Positions 8,525 to 15,937 of a stretch of 64,000 nucleotides of DNA are shown here, piece by piece. The first letter of the stretch is position 1, and every line of letters begins with the position of its first letter. The notes beneath the pieces were generated by a model. It was not told the DNA's origin. It saw only the letters and a list, made by a program, of their open reading frames with translations, and did not search any database. The stretch covers positions 186,001 through 250,000 of the forward strand of contig CBDATE010000018.1 in assembly GCA_965199815.1 (NCBI GenBank), given 5' to 3'. The position numbers were made by a program, and so were the translations under genes. This stretch comes from Azotimanducus sp965199815. Lineage in GTDB: Bacteria; Pseudomonadota; Gammaproteobacteria; Pseudomonadales; Azotimanducaceae.

Positions 8525-8930
8525 CTAACTGCCGAAATATGCTTCTGCGGCGATGATCAGCGCGGCGAATCCTGACATGGTCAGCAAGAGCGAAGTCTTC
8601 AGGTTCGCGATGCGAGCGTCCATGCGTGATTCCAGGGAGTTGATGTCTGACTTTATGGCGCGCACATCCGCCTTCAGTTCTTGCACATCCTCGATACTCT
8701 CGGTATGTTCTGATCAAGTCCATCCGTGGACTTGATCATACTCGCAAATCAGAAGTGCGCTTCTGATTTGCTCGCAGATTCAATGCCGTACGGCACTGAA
8801 TCTGGCGGCACATCCGTGTGCCGCACGGGAAACTCTGTTATTCAGAGTTTCCCTGAGCCTTGGCGCGCTCGAACCCGGCCTGCTCCAGAGTGTTGGCGGC
8901 GGTGAGTGTGTCGAATGCGGTGCTGGCCAT
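8525..8930 (-). pseudogene. DUF1640-like coiled-coil/membrane protein, interrupted by hairpin element
   Basis: On the minus strand an ATG at 8930 begins 'MASTAFDTLTAANTLEQAG', resembling the start of DUF1640 (CCDC90-like) proteins; the frame then stops inside the repeat element at 8704-8854. Beyond the element, bases 8703-8525 encode the expected second half: a coiled coil ('VQELKADVRAIKSDINSLES') and a C-terminal membrane helix ('LLLTMSGFAALIIAAEAYF'). The two halves fit one small gene downstream of epmA split by the element. The C-terminal part could still be expressed from a GTG at 8686 as a 53-aa peptide. The family assignment rests on pattern recognition. Confidence 0.65.
8704..8854 (+). 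repeat. Multi-hairpin repeat element, copy 1 (inserted in a gene)
   Basis: About 151 bp made of five consecutive hairpins with tiny loops. H1: TGATCAAGTCCA arms, loop TCCG. H2: GCAAATCAGAAG arms, loop TGCG (8744-8771). H3: CAGATTCA... arms with one mismatch, loop GTAC. H4: GCGGCACA arms, loop TCCG. H5: GGGAAACTCTG arms, loop TTATT. Near-identical copies occur at 30983-31133 and, split by a tandem array, at 43962-46140. It contains no open reading frame and separates the two halves of a DUF1640-like gene, which indicates it arrived by insertion. No clear terminal inverted repeats or target duplication are visible. Confidence 0.9.
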
Positions 8931-8942
8931 GCCGTGAAAACT

Positions 8943-9860
8943 TCAAGCTATCCGGTCGTGGAAGCATAGCACCTTTGCCAGATTCCCGGCACCAAGTTTG
9001 AGCATCAACAAGCGGTCCAACCCGAGCGCGACCCCGGAGACCTGCGGCAGCCCGGAGCGCAAGGCTGCTGCGAGCCGCGGGTCGCAATCGACTCCGGGCA
9101 GCCCCTGCAAGCGCCTGACTTCGTTATCCCGCATCGAGCGGTTTTGAAGTTCATCAGCGTCCAGCAATTCGCGACAGCCATTGGCGATTTCGATGCCATC
9201 AATGATGATCTCGAATCGCTCCGCCATGCCTTCTGACGAGAGCGCCGCGAGCGATGCAAGCGATGCCGGAAAGTCGTACACCAGAACCCTGTCGGAGAGC
9301 TCCGAGAGCGCCGTCTCGTAGAGCAGGTCAAGCGCATTGTGCTGATCGGCATGGCCCGCCACGCGCTTCGCCGCGCGCACCAGTGCCTGCTGGTCGCAGG
9401 CCAGAACATCTATGCCATGGGTGTCCTGTACGAGGTCGCGAAAAGTGGTGCGCTGCGTCTCCTCGGGACGGAGGAGTTGATCGATCAGCGAGCAGGTGAG
9501 GTCGGCCATGTCTGTCGCGCTCGCGCCAGGCGCATACCACTCGAGCATGGTGAATTCGCTGTTGTGTGTGCGCCCGTGTTCGCCGCGCCTGAAGGCCGGG
9601 CATATCTGGAAGATGCGCCTCGGCATGGCGGCCAGGAGGCGCTTCATATGGAATTCCGGGGAGGTCTGAAGGTAGCGGGTGCGGTTGCCTTCGATCACCT
9701 GAAACGAACTCAGGAAGGGGTCGCTCGCGGTGTGCGCGGACAGGCTCGGGGTCTGCACTTCAAGATAATCGCGCGCATGGAAGAACTCGCGCGCCCCTCT
9801 GAGCAGTCGTGCACGTGCCTCGAGCGCGTGTTCATCGCACCCCGGCTGCCACTGACTCAC
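8943..9860 (-). CDS. epmA: EF-P lysine ligase EpmA (GenX/PoxA)
   Basis: A 305-aa class II lysyl-tRNA-synthetase-like protein without the anticodon-binding domain, the hallmark of EpmA. Motif 2 region 'RIFQICPAFRRGE...HNSEFTMLEWY' and motif 3 'GVALGLDRLLMLKLG' are present. It attaches (R)-beta-lysine to the conserved lysine of EF-P. The start is GTG at 9860, 3 nt after the efp stop, so the modifying enzyme and its substrate are encoded in one operon. epmB, which makes beta-lysine, is not in this window. Confidence 0.95.
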   Translation of the reverse strand: MSQWQPGCDEHALEARARLLRGAREFFHARDYLEVQTPSLSAHTASDPFLSSFQVIEGNRTRYLQTSPEFHMKRLLAAMPRRIFQICPAFRRGEHGRTHNSEFTMLEWYAPGASATDMADLTCSLIDQLLRPEETQRTTFRDLVQDTHGIDVLACDQQALVRAAKRVAGHADQHNALDLLYETALSELSDRVLVYDFPASLASLAALSSEGMAERFEIIIDGIEIANGCRELLDADELQNRSMRDNEVRRLQGLPGVDCDPRLAAALRSGLPQVSGVALGLDRLLMLKLGAGNLAKVLCFHDRIA

Positions 9861-9863
9861 GGC

Positions 9864-10436
9864 TCACCCCTTGGCTCGACCGACATACTCTCCGTTGCGC
9901 GTATCGATGCGAAGTACTTCCCCCTGTTCGATGAACAGGGGGACACGCACACTGGCACCGGTTGCCATCACCGCCACCTTGCTGCCGCCGGTCGCCGTGT
10001 CTCCGCGTACGCCCGGGTCCGTCTGCGCCACCTCGAGTTCGACAAAGGTTGGCGGCGTAATCGAGATGGGTCGCCCGTTCCACAGCACCGCTTGACAGAG
10101 GTCCTCCTCCTGAATCCACTGGCTCGCATCCGCCAGCGCCTTGGGTTCAACCTCGAGCTGCTCGAAGGAGCCGTCAGTCAGCATGAAGTGATGGGTGTCA
10201 CCGTCGAAATAGAGATACTGGATTTCCATTTCCAGCACATCAGCTGCGGGCAATGTCTCGCCGGACTTGAATGTCCGTTCCCAGGTGCGCGCGGTGATGA
10301 GATTCTTCAGGCGTACACGTGTGAACGCCTGCCCCTTGCCGGGCTTGACGAATTCCGATTCGACAATCACGCAGGGGTCGCCGTCGAGCAATACTCTCGC
10401 GCCCGGTCTGAATTCATTGGTAGCAATGCTTGGCAT
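9864..10436 (-). CDS. efp: Translation elongation factor P
   Basis: 190 aa with the KOW-like N-terminal domain and two OB domains. The modification loop 'VKPGKGQAF' places the target lysine at K34, as in E. coli EF-P; the C-terminal signature 'VRVPLFIEQGEVLRIDTR' is intact. EF-P relieves ribosome stalling at polyproline stretches; the giant protein and the methylase in this window both contain proline runs. The gene lies directly upstream of epmA on the same strand. Confidence 0.97.
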   Translation of the reverse strand: MPSIATNEFRPGARVLLDGDPCVIVESEFVKPGKGQAFTRVRLKNLITARTWERTFKSGETLPAADVLEMEIQYLYFDGDTHHFMLTDGSFEQLEVEPKALADASQWIQEEDLCQAVLWNGRPISITPPTFVELEVAQTDPGVRGDTATGGSKVAVMATGASVRVPLFIEQGEVLRIDTRNGEYVGRAKG

Positions 10437-10462
10437 ATGGTCAGTGTAGCAGTGACCAGCCG

Positions 10463-12844
10463 CTACTCCACTTCAAGGCGACGAATCTTTCGGAAGTTCT
10501 TGCTCACCTTGATTCCGCGTCGCGCGCGCTCGCCGAAGTGGTGCAGGAGCCCGTCGCCACGCAGGCGCGTGTAGCTGCGCTCGGTGTGTACGAGCAGTTT
10601 CCCGTCGCGCGGCAGGACGACGGGTGCCAGCATGCGCTCGCCCGCACTCCAGGCAGCGGCTGGAATCGAAATCAGCTTCACTCCCTTCCCCTTCGCCTGC
10701 GTCGGTACCTGCCCGAGGTCGATGACCAGCAGATACCCCGAAGTGGTGGCCAGCGCCACCAGCAACTCCTCGCCACTCGTCACCTGGCAGGGTTTGAGTA
10801 CTTCGCCCTTGCCGATATGAAGCCCCGCCTTGCCAACGGCGAGACGGCTTGTGCAATCGCCGAGCGTGGTCACAAATCCGTAGCCGATGCTCAAGGTACA
10901 AAGCAAGCGCTGTGAGGCATCGCCAAGCGCGAGACCCGTGAAATGTACGCCCGGTGCCGGTGTCAGGCGACCGGTCAAGGGTGCCCCCTGGCCGCGCGCC
11001 GATGCCAGGCTGTGTGACGGCAGCGAATAAAACCGACCGGCGGAATCAATAAACACCAGCAGATCGGTGCTTGTTCCGCGCGCGGAATCGAGGTAGGTGT
11101 CGCCGGACTTGTAGGACAGACTGCGCGGGTCAAGCTCGTGCCCCTTGGCAATGCGCGCCCACCCCTGCTTCGAGAGCACCACGGTGACCGGTTCTCGAAC
11201 CAGAAGCTCCTCTGCCTGAAAGCTTTTCGCCTCTCCGGCTTGCATGAAGGGGCAGCGGCGCGCATCGCCGTAAGTCTCGGCATCTTCTGCGATTTCCTTC
11301 TTGAGCAGCTTCTTGAAGCGCTTTGCAGACGCGAGCACCGCATCAAGCTGTTCCCATTCCTCCATGAGCGCTGCTTTCTCGGCAAGAATCTTCTCTTCTT
11401 CCAGGTGTGCGAGTTGGCGCAGCCGCACCTCGAGCACGGCGTTGACCTGCACTTCGGTGAACTTGAATGCCCGAATGAGCGCGCGCTTCGGGTCGTCCGC
11501 TTCGCGAATGATGCGAATCACCTCATCGAGGTTGAGGTACACCAGCAAAAAGCCTTCAAGTAGATGCAGACGCGCTTCAATCGCTTCCATCCGGTGTTCG
11601 AGCCTGCGGCGCACGGTGGTGCGCCGGTATTCGAGCCATTCCTCGATGAGCTCCACGAGACCGAAGACATGCGGTTTGCCATCAAGCCCCAGCACATTGA
11701 AGTTCAGGGTATGGCTGGTCTCGAGGTCTGTTTCGGCAAACAGATGGCTCATGAGTCGCTCGGCATCAACGCGCTTCGACTTCGGCAGGATGACCAGCCG
11801 GGTCGGGTGTTCGTGGTCGGATTCGTCGCGAATATCGGCAATCATGGGCAGAGTCTTCCTGTCCATTTCCATGCCGATGCGCTCCATGATCCTCGATGGC
11901 GAGACCTGCCACGGAAGCGCTTCGATGAGTATCTCGCCGGTTTTGCGCTCCTGGCGCCAGCGTGCCCTCGAGGTGACCGTGCCGCGACCGGTCTCGTAGG
12001 CTTTGATGATCTGTTCGCGCGGCGTGATGATGCAGGCATCGGTGGGAAAGTCCGGCCCCTGAAAGATGGGTGGCCCGCAGGGTGCTGATGCCGCATCGGA
12101 CGCAGCGGAGGCGCGCGGCGATGTGTCCGCTGAACCGGTCTCCTCGAGCATGGGGAGCGACTGCTGGCCCGGGGTGCGTGAGATGCGCGGTGACATGAGC
12201 TCGCGTGTCGTAGCCCGGGGATGGTCAATCAGGTATATGGCGGCTTCCGCCAGTTCACGCAGGTTGTGTGGCGGGATGCTGGTTGCCATGCCGACGGCGA
12301 TGCCGGTGCCACCGTTGGCCAGCACCAGCGGCAGGCGCGCTGGCAGCGTGATGGGTTCTTCCAGTGTGCCGTCAAAGTTGGCGGCGTAATCGACAGTGCC
12401 CTGTCCGAGTTCGGAGAGCAGCAGCTCGGCAAATTTCGACAACCGCGCCTCGGTATAGCGCATGGCGGCGAACGACTTGGGATCATCCGGTGCGCCCCAG
12501 TTGCCCTGGCCGTCAATCAGTGGATAGCGAAACGAGAAAGGCTGCGCCATGAGCACCATGGCCTCGTAACAGGCGGTATCGCCATGCGGATGAAACTTGC
12601 CGAGCACATCTCCGACGGTGCGCGCCGACTTCACCGGCTTGGCACCGGAACCCAGCCCGAGTTGCGACATGCCATAGACGAGTCGCCGCTGTACCGGTTT
12701 GAGGCCATCGCCGACATGCGGCAAGGCGCGGTCGTTGATGACGTACATGGAGTAGTCGAGATAGGCGCGCTCGGCGAAGGTGCGCAGCGGTACGCGCTCG
12801 AGGTCGAGCGCATCGCCCGACGGGGGATGCGTGATTTTAGTCAA
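10463..12844 (-). CDS. parC: DNA topoisomerase IV subunit A
   Basis: The breakage-reunion domain carries 'GKFHPHGDTACYEAMVLMAQ' (quinolone-determining region, Thr at the position of E. coli Ser80) and the catalytic tyrosine in 'AAMRYTEARLSKFA'; the C-terminal beta-pinwheel follows. ParC with ParE decatenates daughter chromosomes. I chose TTG at 12844, which overlaps the parE stop by 8 nt; an upstream in-frame ATG (12907) would lie inside parE. Relative to E. coli ParC there is an insertion of roughly 35-40 residues, rich in S, A and P, just before 'QGPDFPT'. Product about 793 aa. Confidence 0.95.
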   Translation of the reverse strand: MTKITHPPSGDALDLERVPLRTFAERAYLDYSMYVINDRALPHVGDGLKPVQRRLVYGMSQLGLGSGAKPVKSARTVGDVLGKFHPHGDTACYEAMVLMAQPFSFRYPLIDGQGNWGAPDDPKSFAAMRYTEARLSKFAELLLSELGQGTVDYAANFDGTLEEPITLPARLPLVLANGGTGIAVGMATSIPPHNLRELAEAAIYLIDHPRATTRELMSPRISRTPGQQSLPMLEETGSADTSPRASAASDAASAPCGPPIFQGPDFPTDACIITPREQIIKAYETGRGTVTSRARWRQERKTGEILIEALPWQVSPSRIMERIGMEMDRKTLPMIADIRDESDHEHPTRLVILPKSKRVDAERLMSHLFAETDLETSHTLNFNVLGLDGKPHVFGLVELIEEWLEYRRTTVRRRLEHRMEAIEARLHLLEGFLLVYLNLDEVIRIIREADDPKRALIRAFKFTEVQVNAVLEVRLRQLAHLEEEKILAEKAALMEEWEQLDAVLASAKRFKKLLKKEIAEDAETYGDARRCPFMQAGEAKSFQAEELLVREPVTVVLSKQGWARIAKGHELDPRSLSYKSGDTYLDSARGTSTDLLVFIDSAGRFYSLPSHSLASARGQGAPLTGRLTPAPGVHFTGLALGDASQRLLCTLSIGYGFVTTLGDCTSRLAVGKAGLHIGKGEVLKPCQVTSGEELLVALATTSGYLLVIDLGQVPTQAKGKGVKLISIPAAAWSAGERMLAPVVLPRDGKLLVHTERSYTRLRGDGLLHHFGERARRGIKVSKNFRKIRRLEVE

Positions 12845-14738
12845 GGCGCGCCTCGTGGCCTTGCGCTTCGAGCCAGGCGCGCCGGTCGGGGACGCGCTTG
12901 CGAGCAAGCATCATGTCCATGCGCTCCCGGGTCTCGTTCGCATCGTCGAGTTCCAGCATGAGCAGGCGGCGAGTCCGGGGGTTCATGGTCGTCTCGCGCA
13001 GTTGCGGCGGGTTCATCTCGCCGAGCCCCTTGAATCGCTGCACGGTCACCCTGGCGTTCGCGCGCCTGGCGCGAATATCTTCCAGCACCGCTGCCTTCTC
13101 TGCTTCGTCGAGCACGTAGCGAACCTCCTTGCCGACATCTATGCGGTACAGCGGCGGCTGCGCGATACAGATGTGCCCCTTGCGCACCAGCTCCGGGAAG
13201 TGTTTGAGGAAGAGGGCGCACAGCAGCGTGGCGATATGCGCGCCGTCGGAATCGGCATCGGCGAGGATACAGATGCGTCCGTACCGCAAACTCGACAGGT
13301 CGGTTGACACTGGCTCCACGCCGATGGCCTGCACTATGTCGGACACCTCTCGCGAGGCGAGGATTCTGGAGGATGCCATATCCCAGGTGTTGAGAATCTT
13401 GCCGCGCAAGGGCAGTACCGCCTGGAACTCGCGGCTGCGCGCCTGCCGCGCGGAACCGCCGGCGGAGTCCCCTTCCACCAGAAAGAGTTCGGAGGTGCTC
13501 ACATCCTTGCTCGCGCAGTCGGCCAGCTTGCCGGGCAGCGCCGGACCTTGCGAGACGCGCTTGCGTTCCGTCTGCTGTGCAGCGCTGATGCGGCGGCGGG
13601 CATTGGACAGGGTGAATTCGGCGAGCGATTCGCCCATGCGTACGTTGGCGTTCAGCCACAGGCTGAAGCCATCCTTGGCGGCATTGCTGACCAGGGTCGC
13701 GGCGCTCGGGGTGGAAAGGCGTTCCTTGGTCTGGCCGCGAAAATCGGGATTGCTCACCTTCACGCTGAGCAGATAACTGGCGCGCGCCATGAGGTCCTCT
13801 CCGAGGAGCTTGACCCCGCGCGGAATCAGGTTGCGAAACTCGCAGAATTCTCGCAGCGCGTCGATGAGACCCGCGCGCAGGCCGTTGACGTGTGTGCCGC
13901 CGAGGGGCGTGGGCACGAGATTGACGAAGCTCTGCGCGTACTGGGTATCTGTGTTCACCTGCAGGGCGAAGGTGACGGACTCTTCGTCGATTCTGGCATC
14001 ATGAAAGAAGGGTTCCGGCAGCAGGTTGGAAGCCTTGAATTGATCCAGTTCGCGGTTCAGGTGCTCGACGATGCCATTCTGATAGCACCAGGATTGCATT
14101 TTTGGCTCGCTGCCGGTCACATCTTCAAGTTCGACCCGCAGGCCGTCGCAGAGAACTGCCTTGGCGCGCAGCAGCTGCACAAGCGTCGGCAGCGACACTT
14201 GTGCATGTTCGAAGTAGGATGCATCCGGGCTGAAGCGCACCAGAGTGCCGTGGTCTGAACGTGCGATGCCGGTTTTCACCCGTTGCAGGGGGCAAGCGGG
14301 TTCTCCTTTCTCGAAGCGCATGCTCCAGAGGGCACCGTCGCGCTTGACGAGCACTTCGAGCCAGCGTGACAGGGCGTTAACGACCGACACGCCGACACCA
14401 TGAAGACCGGCCGAAATGCCATAGTTTCGATGCCCGAACTTGCCGCCTGCATGCAGCCGCGTCATGATGAGTTCAACGCCCGAGATGCCGTGCTGGGGAT
14501 GCTCATCGACCGGCATGCCACGGCCATCGTCCTCGACCTCGACCACCCCATCCTGAAGAAGGCGCACGACGACCTTGGTCGCATGGCCGGACATGGCTTC
14601 GTCCACGCTGTTATCGACCACTTCGGTGATGAGGTGGTTGGGGCGCGTGGTGTCCGTGTACATGCCGGGACGCAAGCGAACCGGTTCAAGGCCTTCGAGC
14701 ACCTCGATGGCATCGGCCTGGTAGGAGCTTGTGGGCAT
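12837..14738 (-). CDS. parE: DNA topoisomerase IV subunit B
   Basis: GHKL ATPase domain with 'EVVDNSVDEAMSGHA', 'DDGRGMPVDEHP' and 'GLHGVGVSVVNALS', transducer domain, then the TOPRIM region with 'ELFLVEGDSAGGSARQARSR' and 'ADADSDGAHI'. The ATG at 14738 gives 633 aa, close to E. coli ParE (630 aa); the open frame upstream to 14987 lies within cpdA and is not coding. It overlaps parC by 8 bp and follows cpdA by 16 bp, so cpdA-parE-parC probably form a transcription unit. Confidence 0.96.
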   Translation of the reverse strand: MPTSSYQADAIEVLEGLEPVRLRPGMYTDTTRPNHLITEVVDNSVDEAMSGHATKVVVRLLQDGVVEVEDDGRGMPVDEHPQHGISGVELIMTRLHAGGKFGHRNYGISAGLHGVGVSVVNALSRWLEVLVKRDGALWSMRFEKGEPACPLQRVKTGIARSDHGTLVRFSPDASYFEHAQVSLPTLVQLLRAKAVLCDGLRVELEDVTGSEPKMQSWCYQNGIVEHLNRELDQFKASNLLPEPFFHDARIDEESVTFALQVNTDTQYAQSFVNLVPTPLGGTHVNGLRAGLIDALREFCEFRNLIPRGVKLLGEDLMARASYLLSVKVSNPDFRGQTKERLSTPSAATLVSNAAKDGFSLWLNANVRMGESLAEFTLSNARRRISAAQQTERKRVSQGPALPGKLADCASKDVSTSELFLVEGDSAGGSARQARSREFQAVLPLRGKILNTWDMASSRILASREVSDIVQAIGVEPVSTDLSSLRYGRICILADADSDGAHIATLLCALFLKHFPELVRKGHICIAQPPLYRIDVGKEVRYVLDEAEKAAVLEDIRARRANARVTVQRFKGLGEMNPPQLRETTMNPRTRRLLMLELDDANETRERMDMMLARKRVPDRRAWLEAQGHEARLD

Positions 14739-14754
14739 TCGTCTGGTACCCGGA

Positions 14755-15543
14755 CTAGTACCCGGATTCCGAGGCATCCGGATTCTCGGGTACGCCGCGT
14801 ACCCGATGCACCTCGGTTTCCATGCGCCCGTCCGTGTGCAGGCGCAGGTGGCGGTAGCCCGCGCAGCGCGTATCGAGTGCGAAGGCGGTGCTGCCCGGCT
14901 TGAACTGAAAGCAGGTGGAGGGCGTGGCCAGCAGCCGTACATCCCGATACCGGGAGTCGAAGGCCTGGTGGATGTGCCCGAACACATAGGCCTTCACGCG
15001 CGCATCTTCGCTCAGGCAATCAAGCAGCCGTTCGCTGCCCCGGATGCGGTGCTTGTCCAGCCAGCGGGCACCGATATTCACCGGCGCGTGATGCCCGACG
15101 ACGATGATGTGCTCGCTGTCACTCGCGGCCAGAGCGTCTTGCAGCGCGGTCAGGTCCGAGCGCAGAAACTCGCCTTCCACTTCGCCCTCGGCATGCGTGT
15201 CCGTGACCACCAGAGTGAAGGCACCAAGCCGCAGGTTCGATTGGTCAAGCCCGGCCTCGTGCATGGACTCGAGAGAATCGTGATTGCCGCAGGCATAGCG
15301 GACAGCGTTTGCGGAGGTCTTGTGCAGGGTGCGAGCAAGTTCGGCGTAGGTCTCGACCCTGGCATCATGTGCGATATCGCCGGAGACCACTATGGCATCC
15401 GGCCTGATGCTGTCGAGCGCTTGCCCGAGGACGGCATCAAGGCTGTCGGAGGTGTTTACGCCGAGCAGCCACGCCTGCTTGTCCGAGAGCAAGTGGGTAT
15501 CAGTGATGTGCAGCAGATCGACAAACGACACCAGCCAGACCAA
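14755..15543 (-). CDS. cpdA: 3',5'-cyclic-AMP phosphodiesterase CpdA/Icc
   Basis: Class III calcineurin-like metallophosphoesterase of 262 aa with the ordered metal motifs 'ITDTHL', 'VSGDIAHD', 'YACGNHDS', 'VVGHHAP' and 'VFGHIHQ'. Family members hydrolyse cAMP or related cyclic nucleotides. The gene directly precedes parE on the minus strand, as in many gammaproteobacteria (cpdA-yqiA-parE), although yqiA is missing here. The start (first in-frame ATG) is well placed relative to the first motif. Confidence 0.92.
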   Translation of the reverse strand: MVWLVSFVDLLHITDTHLLSDKQAWLLGVNTSDSLDAVLGQALDSIRPDAIVVSGDIAHDARVETYAELARTLHKTSANAVRYACGNHDSLESMHEAGLDQSNLRLGAFTLVVTDTHAEGEVEGEFLRSDLTALQDALAASDSEHIIVVGHHAPVNIGARWLDKHRIRGSERLLDCLSEDARVKAYVFGHIHQAFDSRYRDVRLLATPSTCFQFKPGSTAFALDTRCAGYRHLRLHTDGRMETEVHRVRGVPENPDASESGY

Positions 15544-15665
15544 GTGAGATTACCACATGGGGTAGGGGTTCTCCCTTCCACCATGTACATCATATCGCGC
15601 AGGCTCGGTTTTCTGCATCCTTGCCGTACTTGCGCACCGCCTCCCTGGATGGCGGTGTGCACCGG

Positions 15666-15937
15666 TCATTCCCGAGGGGCGATGCGTGTGCCTGAAAGAG
15701 CATCGTGGATCTGCACGAAGGAGGGATGGCCGGTGGAATCGTCGGTGGTGAGACGCAGCGCATCTTCTTCAAGGGTGATGCCACATTCGCTGAGCGACTT
15801 GGCCAGGGCCAATGCGCCGCCCGTGCCGGGGCTGAAGATTCCTCCGCCGTGATCACGATGTGCCGCGCCGCAATGCGCCGCCCGTGCCGGGGCTGAAGAT
15901 GTCCGGGAGCGAGGTCATGGCAGTTGCTGGATCAAAG
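15666..15937 (-). pseudogene. Unrecognised gene remnant disrupted by a short duplication
   Basis: Between cpdA and the methylase stop, two minus-strand frames each encode part of one plausible C-terminal sequence. A frame overlapping the methylase end reads 'FDPATAMTSLPDIFSPGTGG' and stops; a second frame starts again with 'IFSPGTGGALALAKSL' and runs to a stop at 15666. The two meet at a 30-bp direct repeat (15810-15839 and 15871-15900, 61 bp apart), so removing one 61-bp unit would restore a single frame. I do not recognise the family. It could be the tail of a gene cut by the cassette or an out-of-frame extension of the methylase. Confidence 0.4.
15810..15900. repeat. 30-bp direct repeat, 61-bp period
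   Basis: The 30 bases 15810-15839 recur at 15871-15900. The offset of 61 is not a multiple of three, so the duplication shifts the reading frame of the remnant described at 15666-15937. Confidence 0.85.

Noticed and set aside
8418..8723. Small ORFs starting MDLIRTY next to each element copy (also 30745-31002; related frame at 43984)
   Set aside because: The shared start comes from the H1 hairpin sequence itself and the rest differs at each site, so they are by-products of the repeat.
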